This document shows, piece by piece, positions 28,356 to 37,231 of a stretch of 64,000 nt of DNA; the first letter of the stretch is position 1, and the number at the start of each line of letters is the position of its first letter. Where the stretch lies: contig CP054178.1 of NCBI GenBank assembly GCA_015709595.1, positions 1,488,001 through 1,552,000 on the forward strand, read 5' to 3'. The stretch is from Phycisphaeraceae bacterium. GTDB lineage: Bacteria > Planctomycetota > Phycisphaerae > Phycisphaerales > SM1A02. The notes under the pieces are model-generated. The model saw nothing but the letters and a program-made list of their open reading frames with translations, searched no databases and was not told the origin of the DNA. Made by a program: the position numbers and the translations under genes.

Positions 28356-29177
28356 ATGGCATTCTCAGATTCAGAAGAGAGGTACGACACGATCTGTGGA
28401 AAGACCGCGACAATCCTTCTCGTTGTCAGGGCTTTGGTGACTGCCGCCGGAGCGAGTGGGCAGGGTTATCCACCCGGTTACACGTTTGGTGCCGCCGGAG
28501 ACGAAGACCATCCCGATGGATATCACGGATATCCAGGAGCTCACGCATCAAACACCAACCGACCTGATGGGGGGCGTGGTGGCGATGGCTGGACTTCGAA
28601 CGATCAATCGGTCTCCGGCGATGGTGGTCCAGGCGGACACGGCGCCAACACGTGGGATGACGTCTCGTTTGGCCGCGCCGGTCATGGTGGGAATGGTGGC
28701 CATAGTGGTACTGCGGGCGGCGTAGGGGGAAGAGGGGGCGACGGCGGATGGGCATCGACCGCCCTGCCCGGACAGACGGCAACATTTGCCGGCGGTGATG
28801 GTGGACGTGGTGGTCTCGGGTGCGAGTTGGGAGGTCGAGGTGGTGATGGCGGGAATGGCGGCCCGAACCCCTACGGTGGAACTGGGGGTGAGGGAGGCGA
28901 GGGCGGCGCTGGGGGAGATCTGTGGCCGAATGAAGTCGGAATGGGTGGACCGGGTGGAAACGGAGGCGACGGCGGGAAAGGGGGAGATTCGGTCAATGGC
29001 AACGGAGCGAATGGCGGGAGGGGCGGGAAGGGCGGCGATGGAGACGGTCCGGGTCAGGGTGGCGCCGGGGGTGAACGCGGAGTGTCGGAAAGCAACGGCG
29101 TGAACGGTTCGCCCGGAGCCGCCGGCGCCAACGGGATCGTCCTGTGGTGCAATCCGGCTGGGGGCGGAGGGCTTTAG
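28356..29177 (+). CDS. Glycine-rich exported protein, cassette copy 2
   Basis: 273 aa. A short N-terminus with a hydrophobic stretch (TATILLVVRALVTAAGASGQG) may act as signal peptide. From residue ~45 onward the protein is GG-x-GG repeats with Asp, Asn and few large residues, ending NGIVLWCNPAGGGGL. It is paralogous to the glycine-rich part of 5867-7585 (shared end: NGSxGxxGxxxVLxCxPxGGGG). It resembles PE_PGRS or collagen-like low-complexity proteins only in composition. The LTxxQ-like partner follows after 25 bases. No HTH domain is attached here, unlike copy 1; the sigma factor next door may take the regulatory place. Confidence 0.8.
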   Translation: MAFSDSEERYDTICGKTATILLVVRALVTAAGASGQGYPPGYTFGAAGDEDHPDGYHGYPGAHASNTNRPDGGRGGDGWTSNDQSVSGDGGPGGHGANTWDDVSFGRAGHGGNGGHSGTAGGVGGRGGDGGWASTALPGQTATFAGGDGGRGGLGCELGGRGGDGGNGGPNPYGGTGGEGGEGGAGGDLWPNEVGMGGPGGNGGDGGKGGDSVNGNGANGGRGGKGGDGDGPGQGGAGGERGVSESNGVNGSPGAAGANGIVLWCNPAGGGGL

Positions 29178-29202
29178 TCACGCGACAGCGTCTGGAACTG
29201 CA

Positions 29203-30486
29203 ATGAAGTCTGTCACGCCGTTGAACATCCTTCTTCTGGTTCTGATGGCGGCAAGCCATCAGGAACCGGACACGATCGATTCACCATGGGACCGGATTCC
29301 CACGGTGATCAGTGAGTCCCAGTTCCTCCGTGCTTCCAAGCGTCTGCATCTGACCAACGAACAGGAGTTGATTGCTCGTCTTCTGTACGACACGTACGTG
29401 AAGGAGCGCCGCGAGCGCTTTCAGAACGAAATCCGCGAGTTTCATCGCGAGGAGGCGGATGCCATCCGCCGCACCAATCTGCCCGGCGTTCCGGTGTCCC
29501 GGATTCGGGAAGACTTCCAGCAACTGCGTGACCGCATGGGCGAGATTCGACGGCGCGTGCTGATACATGAACAGGAATTTCTTTCTCACTTTCAGGCCGT
29601 GCTTCACGAGGACCAGCATGCGCGGTGGCCGCTGGTCGTTCGAGGACTTGCCCGTGCGCGCCTGACGGCCTTCATGTCGCAGTTTCCGGAGGGACGTATT
29701 GATCTCGTCGCGCTGGGTGAGGGATTCGCGATCGAAGATGTTCCATGGATCGACTTCGTGAACGAGTACGAGCCGCTCTACCTCAGCGCGCTGCGGAAGG
29801 CCACGAACGCCGCGCATGAGTTTGAGTGGAATCTCCTTGAGATTCGCGAGATTCAACAGCGCCTGCAGCAGGAGGAGCCGGACAGCTTCAGAGCACACCA
29901 ATTTCGAGAGCGCATCCGCGCGCTTCAAGAGCGATTCGGGCGTGCCCGTGTCACCGCGTCAGAGCAACTGGCTGAAGTGAATCGCGAATGGATCGAGCGA
30001 CTGATCGCTCGGGTGGATGATCCTCTCAAGCCGGTCATTCGGGAACGGTACCTGGAGGCCGCCTACCCAGAGGTGTATCCCGACCCGACGGCCGCAACTC
30101 GACTCTTTGATGTGATTGAAGCGATGGATGACCTCTCTGACGGCCAGCGGGAAGTGATGAGCATGCTTCGCCAAAACTGGAGCAATCATCATGCAGTTCT
30201 GTGTGAACGGATGGTGGAGACGATTCACTTTCGATACTGGTCCATGTATGCCGGCAAGCCCAGCCCCATTGGAAACGATCAGGAGCTGTGGGAGGCCCTG
30301 AAGTCGATCGGTTATGAGCGAGAAGCCCTCAACCAGGCCCAGATTGGTCAAGTGCGGCCGCACCTGACGGGGGATCAAATCGCCCGTTTGCCTCAATGGG
30401 ATTTCGTGAAGAACCCCCCGCCGCGGCCGTGGGACCGGGACTATGACCGGCTCTGGCGGCAACGCACCGAGCGGCGGGATCAATAG
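29203..30486 (+). CDS. Secreted helical protein with LTxxQ-like motif, cassette copy 2
   Basis: 427 aa with a signal peptide (MKSVTPLNILLLVLMAASHQ). Long charged helices follow, including two blocks with repeated RIRxxLQERFGRA-like patterns. The C-terminus has REALNQAQIGQVRPHLTGDQ, then LPQWDFVKNPPPRPWD. The whole aligns with 7411-8802 (AYPEVYPDP versus AYPTIYPDP). The LTGDQ matches the LTxxQ signature of Spy-like proteins. It sits 25 bases after the glycine-rich gene, so both are one transcript. Function unknown. Confidence 0.85.
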   Translation: MKSVTPLNILLLVLMAASHQEPDTIDSPWDRIPTVISESQFLRASKRLHLTNEQELIARLLYDTYVKERRERFQNEIREFHREEADAIRRTNLPGVPVSRIREDFQQLRDRMGEIRRRVLIHEQEFLSHFQAVLHEDQHARWPLVVRGLARARLTAFMSQFPEGRIDLVALGEGFAIEDVPWIDFVNEYEPLYLSALRKATNAAHEFEWNLLEIREIQQRLQQEEPDSFRAHQFRERIRALQERFGRARVTASEQLAEVNREWIERLIARVDDPLKPVIRERYLEAAYPEVYPDPTAATRLFDVIEAMDDLSDGQREVMSMLRQNWSNHHAVLCERMVETIHFRYWSMYAGKPSPIGNDQELWEALKSIGYEREALNQAQIGQVRPHLTGDQIARLPQWDFVKNPPPRPWDRDYDRLWRQRTERRDQ

Positions 30487-30576
30487 CGCCTTCTGGATGC
30501 GGTTCGGGAGCGCCGACGACTGTGTGCACGATCGGCGCGGACGCCAAGCGTCACGTCGGAGGGGAAGACGCCGCGA

Positions 30577-31845
30577 TCATCCGCCCACGTACTTCCCGAA
30601 CACCAGGCACACGTTATGCCCGCCGAAGCCGAAGGTGTTGTTCAGGGCGATGCGGACGGGCCGCTCCTGGGCGTGATTGGCGGCGAAGTCGAGGTCGAAG
30701 CCCTCATCCGGGTTGTCGCAGTTGATGGTGGGCGGAATCACGTCGTTCCTGGCCGCGAGGATGGCGACGACGGATTCGATGCCGCCCGCGGCCCCGAGGG
30801 CGTGGCCCGTCATGGACTTGGTGGAGCCGACGACGAGTTTCTTCGCGTGGCTGCCGAAGAGTCGCTTGATGGCGTTGACCTCCGCCGCGTCGCCCAGGGG
30901 GGTGGAGGTGCCGTGGGCGTTGATGTAGTCCACCTGGTCGAGGTTCACACCGGCGTCCTGCAAGGCGAACTTCATGGCGTGCAGGGCGCCCTCGCCCTGC
31001 TCATCCGGGGCGGCGATGTGGCCCGCGTCGCCGGTGGCGCCGAAGCCGAGCACCTCGGCGTAGATGGCGGCGCCGCGTTTGCGGGCGTGCTCCAGTTCCT
31101 CCAGCACGATGACCGCGCCGCCCTCGGACAGCACGAAGCCGTCGCGGTCGCGGTCGAAGGGGCGTGAGGCCTTGGTCGGGGCGTCGTTGCGCGTGGAGAG
31201 GGCCTTCATCGCCGCGAATGAGCCGATGCAGAGGGGGGTGACGGCGGCCTCGCACCCGCCGGCGAACATGAGGTCGGCGTTGCCCCGCTGGATCAGGTGG
31301 AAGGCCGCCCCGATGGCGTGCCCCCCGGTGGCGCAGGCGGTGGCGGTGGAGGTGTTGGCCCCCCGCAGGTTGAAGCGGATCGACACGTTGCCCGCGCAGG
31401 CGTTGACCATGAGCTTGGGCACGGTGAAGGGGCTGATGCGGCGGGGGCCGGTCTCGAGCAGCTTGGTGTGTCCGGTTTCGATGGTGATGATGCCGCCGAT
31501 GCCCGAGCCGATGGCCACCCCGTGCCGGTAGGGGTCGCCCGAGTTGGGGTCGAAGCCCGCGTCGCGGGCGGCCTCCACGGCGGCGCAGAGCCCGAAGGCG
31601 CAGAAGCGGTCCATTCGCTTCAGTTCATTGTGCTCGATGACCGCGCCGGGGTTCCAGCCGCGGACTTCGCCGGCGATGCGGACGGTCCACTGGTCATCCT
31701 GGGGGAAGGCGGTGATGGTGTCGATGCCGGACCTGCCCGCGACGAGCGCAGACCACAAGCCGGGGATGTCGGGGCCGAGGTTCGTCACGGCGCCGAGTCC
31801 CGTCACGACGACGCGTCTCGGGGCGCGGGGGTTCATCGTCGGCAT
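30577..31845 (-). CDS. fabF: 3-oxoacyl-ACP synthase II
   Basis: 422 aa from the ATG at 31845; ATG 31836 (MNPRAPRRVVVTGLG) is equally possible. Condenses malonyl-ACP with acyl-ACP in fatty-acid elongation. The Cys-His-His triad is visible: STATACATGGHAIG, NAHGTSTPLGD and STKSMTGHALGAAGG. GFGATGDAGHIAAP and the C-terminal NNTFGFGGHNVCLVF are typical of FabF. It follows acpP on the same strand, separated by about 50 bases, the usual acpP-fabF order. Confidence 0.96.
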   Translation of the reverse strand: MPTMNPRAPRRVVVTGLGAVTNLGPDIPGLWSALVAGRSGIDTITAFPQDDQWTVRIAGEVRGWNPGAVIEHNELKRMDRFCAFGLCAAVEAARDAGFDPNSGDPYRHGVAIGSGIGGIITIETGHTKLLETGPRRISPFTVPKLMVNACAGNVSIRFNLRGANTSTATACATGGHAIGAAFHLIQRGNADLMFAGGCEAAVTPLCIGSFAAMKALSTRNDAPTKASRPFDRDRDGFVLSEGGAVIVLEELEHARKRGAAIYAEVLGFGATGDAGHIAAPDEQGEGALHAMKFALQDAGVNLDQVDYINAHGTSTPLGDAAEVNAIKRLFGSHAKKLVVGSTKSMTGHALGAAGGIESVVAILAARNDVIPPTINCDNPDEGFDLDFAANHAQERPVRIALNNTFGFGGHNVCLVFGKYVGG

Positions 31846-31895
31846 GGGCCGTCCGGGAGCGGCCGGGGGGTCGATGCCCACCCGGCCAGGTCCGC

Positions 31896-32147
31896 TCAGC
31901 CCTTGTTTCCGGCGGCCTTGCAGATGTATTCGATGGCCTGACCCACGGTCTGGATCTTCTCCGCCTCCTCATCCGGAATGGAAGTCTCAAACTCGTCCTC
32001 GAACTCCATCACCAGTTCGACGGTGTCGAGCGAGTCGGCGTTGAGATCGTTCGTGAAGTTGGTTTCCCGGGTGATTTCGCTCTTGTCGACGCCCATCTGC
32101 TCGGCGACGATGTCGATCACCTTGGCTTCGATCTCGGCTTCCGTCAC
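31896..32147 (-). CDS. acpP: Acyl carrier protein
   Basis: 83 aa. Carries growing acyl chains on a phosphopantetheine arm attached to the Ser of [15 protein letters not shown] (about residue 38). The start is the GTG at 32147, fixed by AGGAG at 32155-32159 seven bases upstream; no in-frame ATG fits the family length. Normal acidic four-helix composition. A few extra residues (KAAGNKG) end the protein. Confidence 0.96.
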   Translation of the reverse strand: MTEAEIEAKVIDIVAEQMGVDKSEITRETNFTNDLNADSLDTVELVMEFEDEFETSIPDEEAEKIQTVGQAIEYICKAAGNKG

Positions 32148-32463
32148 GTCCGTTCTCCTGCGATAGGAAGAGCCAGCCCGCCGGCGGGGCGGTTGGGCCT
32201 CGATGGTAGCGTGTCCCTGAGCCAGTTTCAATCCGGGGCGCTTCGCTTCGGGTTCCGGGGACGGGGAATCGTCCCTCATCGACCCGGCGCGGGGGTGGAA
32301 TCCCTTGACATTTCACGCAACCTCGCCAATCCTCTGCACATAGCCATCAGGGCCGACGCGAGCGGGGAGCCATCAAGGTGCGGAGATGGTCGGGGCTTGC
32401 TCGTGGTTCGGCCAACACCCGTCGTCAACCGCATACACCTCACCCTATCGCAGGAGAGAACAC
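32148..32463. other. Divergent intergenic region between acpP and the DUF11 gene
   Basis: About 315 bases. It holds the acpP ribosome site (32155-32159) and, on the plus strand, a TTGACA at 32305-32310 with a weak AATCCT 17 bases later. AGGAGAG directly before 32464 is the ribosome site of the DUF11 gene. No other gene was seen. Confidence 0.45.
32305..32333 (+). promoter_or_regulatory. Possible promoter of the DUF11 lipoprotein gene
   Basis: A consensus -35 TTGACA with 17-base spacing to AATCCT. The -35 is perfect but the -10 is poor. It lies about 130 bases before the ATG. Confidence 0.3.
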
Positions 32464-34013
32464 ATGAGGCGTCTCCTCACGCCCGTCGCGCTGGCGGCCT
32501 TGGCACTGTCAGCGTTGACCAACATCGGATGCCAATCCACGCAGTCCACGTCGTCTACGACGGCCACGCAGTCGGCCCCGGCGCAGCGGGCCGGCTGGCC
32601 CTCCATGTCGGGAGGCGGAATGACCTGGTCGTCGCTGGCATACCCCACGGGTGATGCCCGCACCAGCGCCATCGGCATTGAGAAGGGCGTTCCGGGAGAG
32701 GTCCGCCTCAACCAGCCCTATGAGTATCTGATCGTCGTCACCAACCTGACGGGCCTGACCCTGAAGGACGTGGCCGTGTCCGAGCAGCTGGAAGGCGCTC
32801 TGACCATCAACTCGTCCACCCCGGCGGGTCGGGCGGGCACCGCCGGTACGTACAACTGGGTCATCGGCTCGCTGGGACCGAACGAGTCCAAGACCATCCG
32901 CATCAACGCCACCGCCACCAAGGAAGGCACCGTCGGCTCGTGCGCCTCGGTGACGTACAACTCGCTGCTCTGCGCCACGTTCCGGTGGTGCAGCCGGCCC
33001 TGGCGATCACCAAGACGGGCCCGGCGGAAGTCCTCAAGTGCGAGGAAATCACCTACCGCTTCGTGGTGCGCAACACGGGCACCGGCTCGGTTGACAACGT
33101 GGTCATCAACGACCCGCTGCCCAACGGGCTGACCACGCTGGACGGCAAGAACGCCATCTCCTTCTCGGTCGGCACGCTGAAGGCCGGCGAGTCGAAGGAG
33201 TACACCGCCAGGGTGAAGGCCGCCGCCAAGGGCAACTACTCCAACACCGCGACGGTGAGCGCCACCGGCGGCTACAACGCCTCGTCGCAGCCCGTCGCCA
33301 CCGTGGTGCGCGAGCCCGCGCTGCGCATCACCAAGACCGGCCCGGCCCGCGAGTTCATCGGTCGCAACGCCACCTATGAGATCACCGTCACCAACACCGG
33401 CGACGGCGACGCCCGCGACACGATGATCGAGGACACCGTGCCCGCCGACGCCCGGTTCATCAGCGCCAGCGACGGCGGCGCGTTCGCCAACGGCAAGGTG
33501 ACCTGGAACGCCGGTACGCTCAAGCCCGGCGCCTCGAAGAAGGTGACCGTCACGCTTTCACGTGACAGCGCCGGCGCCCTCAACAACACCGCCGTCGCCC
33601 GCGCCTTCTGCGCCGAGGCCGTCACCGCCAACGCCCAGACGGTCTACTCGGGCATCCCGGCCCTCCTCCTCGAAGTGATCGACATCGAGGATCCGGACCT
33701 GGTCGGCACCACCGAGACCTACGTCATCACGGTGACCAACCAGGGCTCCGCACCGGCCACCAACATCCGCATCGTGGCCACCGTCGAGCCGAACCAGACG
33801 CACGAGTCGAACTCCGGCCCGACCCGCGGCACGGTCGCCGGCCCGGTCCTGACCTTCGAGCCGCTGGCTTCGCTGGCGCCGCAGGCCAAGGCCACCTGGC
33901 GCGTGATCGTCAAGAACGTGAAGGCGGGCGACGTCCGCTTCCGCGTCTCGATGACCGCCGACCAGCTGACCAGGCCGGTGGAGGAGACCGAGTCCACCAA
34001 CATCTACGAGTGA
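32464..34013 (+). CDS. DUF11-repeat lipoprotein, frameshifted near 33000
   Basis: The start is ATG 32464 (AGGAGAG upstream), with a lipoprotein signal ending LSALTNIGC. The first frame carries one DUF11-like immunoglobulin-type unit (GVPGEVRLNQPYEYLIVVTN onward) to SVTYNSLLCAT near 32980. The family sequence then continues in another frame: VVQPALAITKTGPAEVLKCE, two more DUF11 units (ITKTGP...YRFVVRNTGTG; ITKTGP...YEITVTNTGDG) and a final unit ending at 34013. One missing base at about 32980-33010 explains this: the span of 1550 bases would become 517 codons with one extra base. DUF11 proteins are surface or envelope proteins of planctomycetes. A 13-bp terminator hairpin follows. Confidence 0.83.
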
Positions 34014-34043
34014 TTGGCGGCTCGGAGCACTGCTGACTGACCC

Positions 34044-34073
34044 GACGGTGCGGCGGGAAACCGCCGCACCGTC
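34044..34073 (+). terminator. Hairpin terminator after the DUF11 gene
   Basis: GACGGTGCGGCGG and CCGCCGCACCGTC form a perfect 13-bp stem closed by a GAAA tetraloop, 30 bases after the DUF11 stop. Only CTTCAC follows, not a long T run. Confidence 0.7.
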
Positions 34074-34107
34074 CTTCACAATCAGGCCGGGAGACGAGGG
34101 AGTCCGC

Positions 34108-34980
34108 ATGGGGTCGTTGTGCGATCGTCTGGTCCGTCCGCTCCTGGCCGCCGCGATGGGGCTGGCTGCCTGCCTCGGTCCGATCGGGTGCGAAACCCTG
34201 CGGTCAATCGCCGCCGACGCTCCCAGGCCGACCGCGGACATCACGTCCCTGCGCGTCACCGGGCTGTCGCTTGAGTCCGCCAGCGTCGAAGTGGGCGTGC
34301 GCGTGGCCAATCCGTACGCCGTTCCGCTGCCAGTCGCCGACATCACCTACGCCCTCTCGTCGGGGCAGGCGACTTTTCTGACCGGCGCCGCCGGGGCGCA
34401 GGGGACGATTCCCGCCAAGGCGTCGCGCGACTTCGCCCTGCCCGCCACCATCCGTTTCGCTGACCTGATGCAGGCGGTATCGGGCATCAGGCCTGGGGCG
34501 ATGGTTCCCTACGCCGTGGACTCGGTGATCTCGCTGGACACCGAAGCGCTGGGCCGGGTGGAGGTTCCGCTGAAGAAGGAAGGCGAACTGCCCGTGCCCG
34601 CGCCGCCCACGGTGAGCGTTGACTCCATCGAGTGGGGGGAACTGACGTTCGCCAACGCTTCGGCGACGGTGAACCTGCGGCTGGGCAACCCCAACGCGTT
34701 CGGCGTGGATGTCAGCCGCATCGCCTATGGCCTATCGCTGGGCGGGACCGAGGTCGCCCGCACCGACCTGGCGCAGGCGGCGACGATCGCGCCGGGCCGG
34801 GACGCCGTGCTGCGGCTGCCGCTGTCGTTCTCGCCCCGCGGCGCGGGGGCGGGGCTGTTCAACGTGCTGATGGGGCGCGGCGCGTCCTACGGCGTGTCCG
34901 GTCAGTTGAGCGTCACCACGCCCTTCGGCCCCCTCACGCTGCCGCTCAGCGGCGGGGGCGACACGCGCTTCACCCGATAG
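34108..34980 (+). CDS. LEA14-like lipoprotein (two WHy-type domains)
   Basis: 290 aa from the ATG at 34108, which has GAGGGAG five bases upstream; the longer frame to 34048 overlaps the terminator. The lipoprotein signal ends [10 protein letters not shown]. Two similar units follow, each with a phrase like [17 protein letters not shown] / [17 protein letters not shown] and a later F-G-x-L or IPAKAS element. This is the water-stress/hypersensitive-response (LEA-2) fold found in desiccation proteins. Likely anchored in a membrane. The exact role is unknown. Confidence 0.82.
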   Translation: MGSLCDRLVRPLLAAAMGLAACLGPIGCETLRSIAADAPRPTADITSLRVTGLSLESASVEVGVRVANPYAVPLPVADITYALSSGQATFLTGAAGAQGTIPAKASRDFALPATIRFADLMQAVSGIRPGAMVPYAVDSVISLDTEALGRVEVPLKKEGELPVPAPPTVSVDSIEWGELTFANASATVNLRLGNPNAFGVDVSRIAYGLSLGGTEVARTDLAQAATIAPGRDAVLRLPLSFSPRGAGAGLFNVLMGRGASYGVSGQLSVTTPFGPLTLPLSGGGDTRFTR

Positions 34981-35053
34981 ACCCGATCACGCTTCGAGCC
35001 GGCGCGGTTCCTGGTGGGAATCGGCCTCTCGATCGAGCCAGAGGAGAGTGCAG

Positions 35054-35479
35054 ATGCCGTTCATCAAGGAGTTCAAGGAATTCGCCCTTCGCGGCAACGT
35101 GGTGGACATGGCGGTGGGCATCATCATCGGCGCCGCCTTCGGCAAGATCGTCTCGTCGATGGTCAACGACGTGATGATGCCGCCCCTGGGCCTGCTGCTG
35201 GGAGGCGTGGATTTCTCGGACAAAACGCTGGTGCTCAAGGAGGCCGTGGCCGCCTCGGAAGGCGTGAAGGAAGCACCCGCCGTCGTGCTCAAGTACGGCG
35301 TGTTCATCAACGAGATCATCAACTTCACGATCGTGGCGTTCGCCGTTTTCCTGCTCATCAAGGCGATCAACACCGCCAAGAAGCGCATGGAGAAGGAGAA
35401 GCCCGCCGCCCCCCCGCCCGGCCCCAGCGAGGAAGTGAAGCTGCTGACCGAAATCCGCGACGCGCTGGCGCGGCGGTGA
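35054..35479 (+). CDS. mscL: Large-conductance mechanosensitive channel MscL
   Basis: 141 aa. Opens under membrane tension to release solutes during osmotic downshock. [28 protein letters not shown] covers the N-terminal helix and TM1 (given in two parts), [20 protein letters not shown] is TM2, and the C-terminal helix [13 protein letters not shown] is present. The ATG at 35054 is preferred over the GTG at 35048 because GAGGAG at 35041-35046 is then spaced about seven bases away. It is the third gene of the plus-strand block that separates fabG/fabD from acpP/fabF. Confidence 0.95.
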   Translation: MPFIKEFKEFALRGNVVDMAVGIIIGAAFGKIVSSMVNDVMMPPLGLLLGGVDFSDKTLVLKEAVAASEGVKEAPAVVLKYGVFINEIINFTIVAFAVFLLIKAINTAKKRMEKEKPAAPPPGPSEEVKLLTEIRDALARR

Positions 35480-35489
35480 GGCCGATCCG

Positions 35490-36227
35490 TCACATCGCCA
35501 GGCCGCCGTCCACCGTCAGCACCTGGCCGGTGATATACCCCGCCGCGTCGCTGGCGAGGAACGACACCGCGTGCGCGATCTCCTCCGGCTGGCCGAAGCG
35601 ACGTGCGGGGATCACCTTGGCGTACTCCTCCTTCACCGTCTCGGGCAGGGCGGCGGTCATGTCGGTCTCGATGAACCCCGGGGCCACCACGTTGGCCGTC
35701 ACACCCTTGCTGCCCAGTTCCTTGGCGATGGTCTTGGTCATCCCGACCAGCCCGGCCTTGGCGGCGGCGTAGTTGGCCTGGCCCGCGTTGCCCATCAGCC
35801 CTGTCACCGAGCCGATGTTGATGATCCGCCCGAATCGCCCGCGCATCATCGGTCGGGCGGCGGCGCGGCAGGCGATGAACGCCGAACGCAGGTTCACGCG
35901 GATCACCTCGTCGAAGTCCGCGTCGCTCATGCGCAGGATCAGCCCGTCCCGGGTGATGCCGGCGTTGTTGACCAGCACGTCCAGCCGCCCGTGGTTGGAC
36001 GCCGCGCTCTCGATGGCCTGCTGCAGGGCGTCGCCGTCGCCCACGTCGCAGGTGACGACTTCCGCGCTTCCCCCCGCCGACTCGACGCGCTCGCGGACTT
36101 CGTGCAGCGACTCCGCCGAACGGGCGACCAGGACCAGGTGCTTGCCGTCGGCGGCGAGGCGTTCGGCGATGGCGCGGCCGATGCCGCGGCTGGCTCCGGT
36201 GACGATGGCGACGCGTTTCTCGCTCAA
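35490..36227 (-). CDS. fabG: 3-oxoacyl-ACP reductase
   Basis: 245 aa from a TTG at 36227, set by AGGAG at 36234-36238 six bases upstream. NADPH-dependent reduction of 3-oxoacyl-ACP. TGASRGIGRAIAE binds the cofactor, NNAGITRDGLILRM and INIGSVTGLMGNAGQANYAA AKAG carry the catalytic Ser, Tyr and Lys (given in parts), and FIETDMTAALP follows. The gene ends 11 bases from mscL, convergent. Same strand as fabD, separated from it by a lipoprotein gene. Confidence 0.95.
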   Translation of the reverse strand: MSEKRVAIVTGASRGIGRAIAERLAADGKHLVLVARSAESLHEVRERVESAGGSAEVVTCDVGDGDALQQAIESAASNHGRLDVLVNNAGITRDGLILRMSDADFDEVIRVNLRSAFIACRAAARPMMRGRFGRIINIGSVTGLMGNAGQANYAAAKAGLVGMTKTIAKELGSKGVTANVVAPGFIETDMTAALPETVKEEYAKVIPARRFGQPEEIAHAVSFLASDAAGYITGQVLTVDGGLAM

Positions 36228-36233
36228 CGGCGG

Positions 36234-36238
36234 CTCCT
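36234..36238 (-). promoter_or_regulatory. Ribosome binding site setting the TTG start of fabG
   Basis: AGGAG on the minus strand, six bases before TTG 36227. No ATG or GTG is available in a suitable place, and the family's N-terminus begins here. Confidence 0.6.
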
Positions 36239-36351
36239 GAACTCGACAGGCGATCGGGCGGGAGCGTCCGGCTCGCACCTTCCGTCGCCTGGCCCGGATC
36301 ATACACGCGCCCGCGACGGGGACGCGACCTCGTCGAGGCGCGTCACGAAAA

Positions 36352-36379
36352 CAAGGCGTCGTCCGAAGACGACGCCTTG
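36352..36379 (-). terminator. Rho-independent terminator of the lipoprotein gene
   Basis: CAAGGCGTCGTC and GACGACGCCTTG form a perfect 12-bp stem. On the minus strand the loop is TTCG and TTTT follows directly. It lies 28 bases after the lipoprotein stop, so fabG starts a separate transcript or relies on read-through. Confidence 0.88.
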
Positions 36380-36406
36380 CGATGAATCACACGATGCGGG
36401 CGGCGA

Positions 36407-37231
36407 TCAGAGCGGCACGCCGGGACCGGGTCCGCCTGGCGGGTTGCCGCCGGGGCCGGGGGGCGCGCCGGGGCCGGGCCCCGGGGGCGAGCCGGGTCCG
36501 GGTCCGGGCGGGGCGTTGGGATCGCCGCCGGGCCCGCCGCGCTGCTCCAGCACCGTCTGCGGGACGGTGATGTCCACGTCCGGCTGGCTGGCGCGGGCGA
36601 TCTCTTCCTCGATGATCTTGTGCCACGCGGCGATCATGTCATCGCCGCTGATGCGCTGCAGGATGTCCGGCGGGGTGGGAGCGGAGACGAACTCCGGCCC
36701 GTCCACCGAGTAGTCCATGTACCAGAGCGTGGGCTCGAACTCGTCGTCCACGGTGAAGATGGCCAGCACCGCCAGCGCCCCGGCGCCGGTGCTGACGCCC
36801 GTGATCTGCGGGTTGGAGCCGGTGACGATGTGGACCTCGCTGATGCCCGCCACGCCGCGCTGCCACTGGCCCGAGGCGAGCAGGTCATCCAGGGCCGCCT
36901 GCTCCTCGGGGCGCAGCATCTCGCGCACCGTGTTGGCGTCGCCCTTCACCCAGGCGTCGAAGAAGCGCAGCATGGCCCGCACTTCCTGCGGGTTGTTGGT
37001 GGTCAGACGATCCACCTTGACCCGCTCGTCGATGTTCATCTCGGCGCGGAGCTGGTCCACGCTCGGAGGCGGCGGCGGAGGCGGGGGAGGCGGCGGCGTG
37101 TTGTTGATCACCACAGGCGGGGGCGGGTCTTCACCGCAGCCGGCCAGCGTCAGCGTCGCGGCGACGCTCGCCAAGGCCATCGTGCCCAGGGGCAGCCAGC
37201 CGAGGCGTCGATCAGGCATCCGGTTCATCAT
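36407..37231 (-). CDS. Proline-rich lipoprotein of unknown function
   Basis: 274 aa. The lipoprotein signal ends in ATLTLAGC; next come a run of about eleven prolines and a helical domain (VDQLRAEMNIDERVKVDRLT onward) that contains VREMLRPEEQAALDDLLASG and a beta part (TGVSTGAGALAVLAIFTVDD). The last ~45 residues are Pro-Gly repeats (GPGPGSPPGPGPG). The start overlaps the end of fabD by up to 20 bases, so the two are cotranscribed; MPDRR at 37219 is an alternative start. The middle looks like a small NTF2/DUF4440-like fold, but this is not certain. Confidence 0.78.
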   Translation of the reverse strand: MMNRMPDRRLGWLPLGTMALASVAATLTLAGCGEDPPPPVVINNTPPPPPPPPPPPSVDQLRAEMNIDERVKVDRLTTNNPQEVRAMLRFFDAWVKGDANTVREMLRPEEQAALDDLLASGQWQRGVAGISEVHIVTGSNPQITGVSTGAGALAVLAIFTVDDEFEPTLWYMDYSVDGPEFVSAPTPPDILQRISGDDMIAAWHKIIEEEIARASQPDVDITVPQTVLEQRGGPGGDPNAPPGPGPGSPPGPGPGAPPGPGGNPPGGPGPGVPL

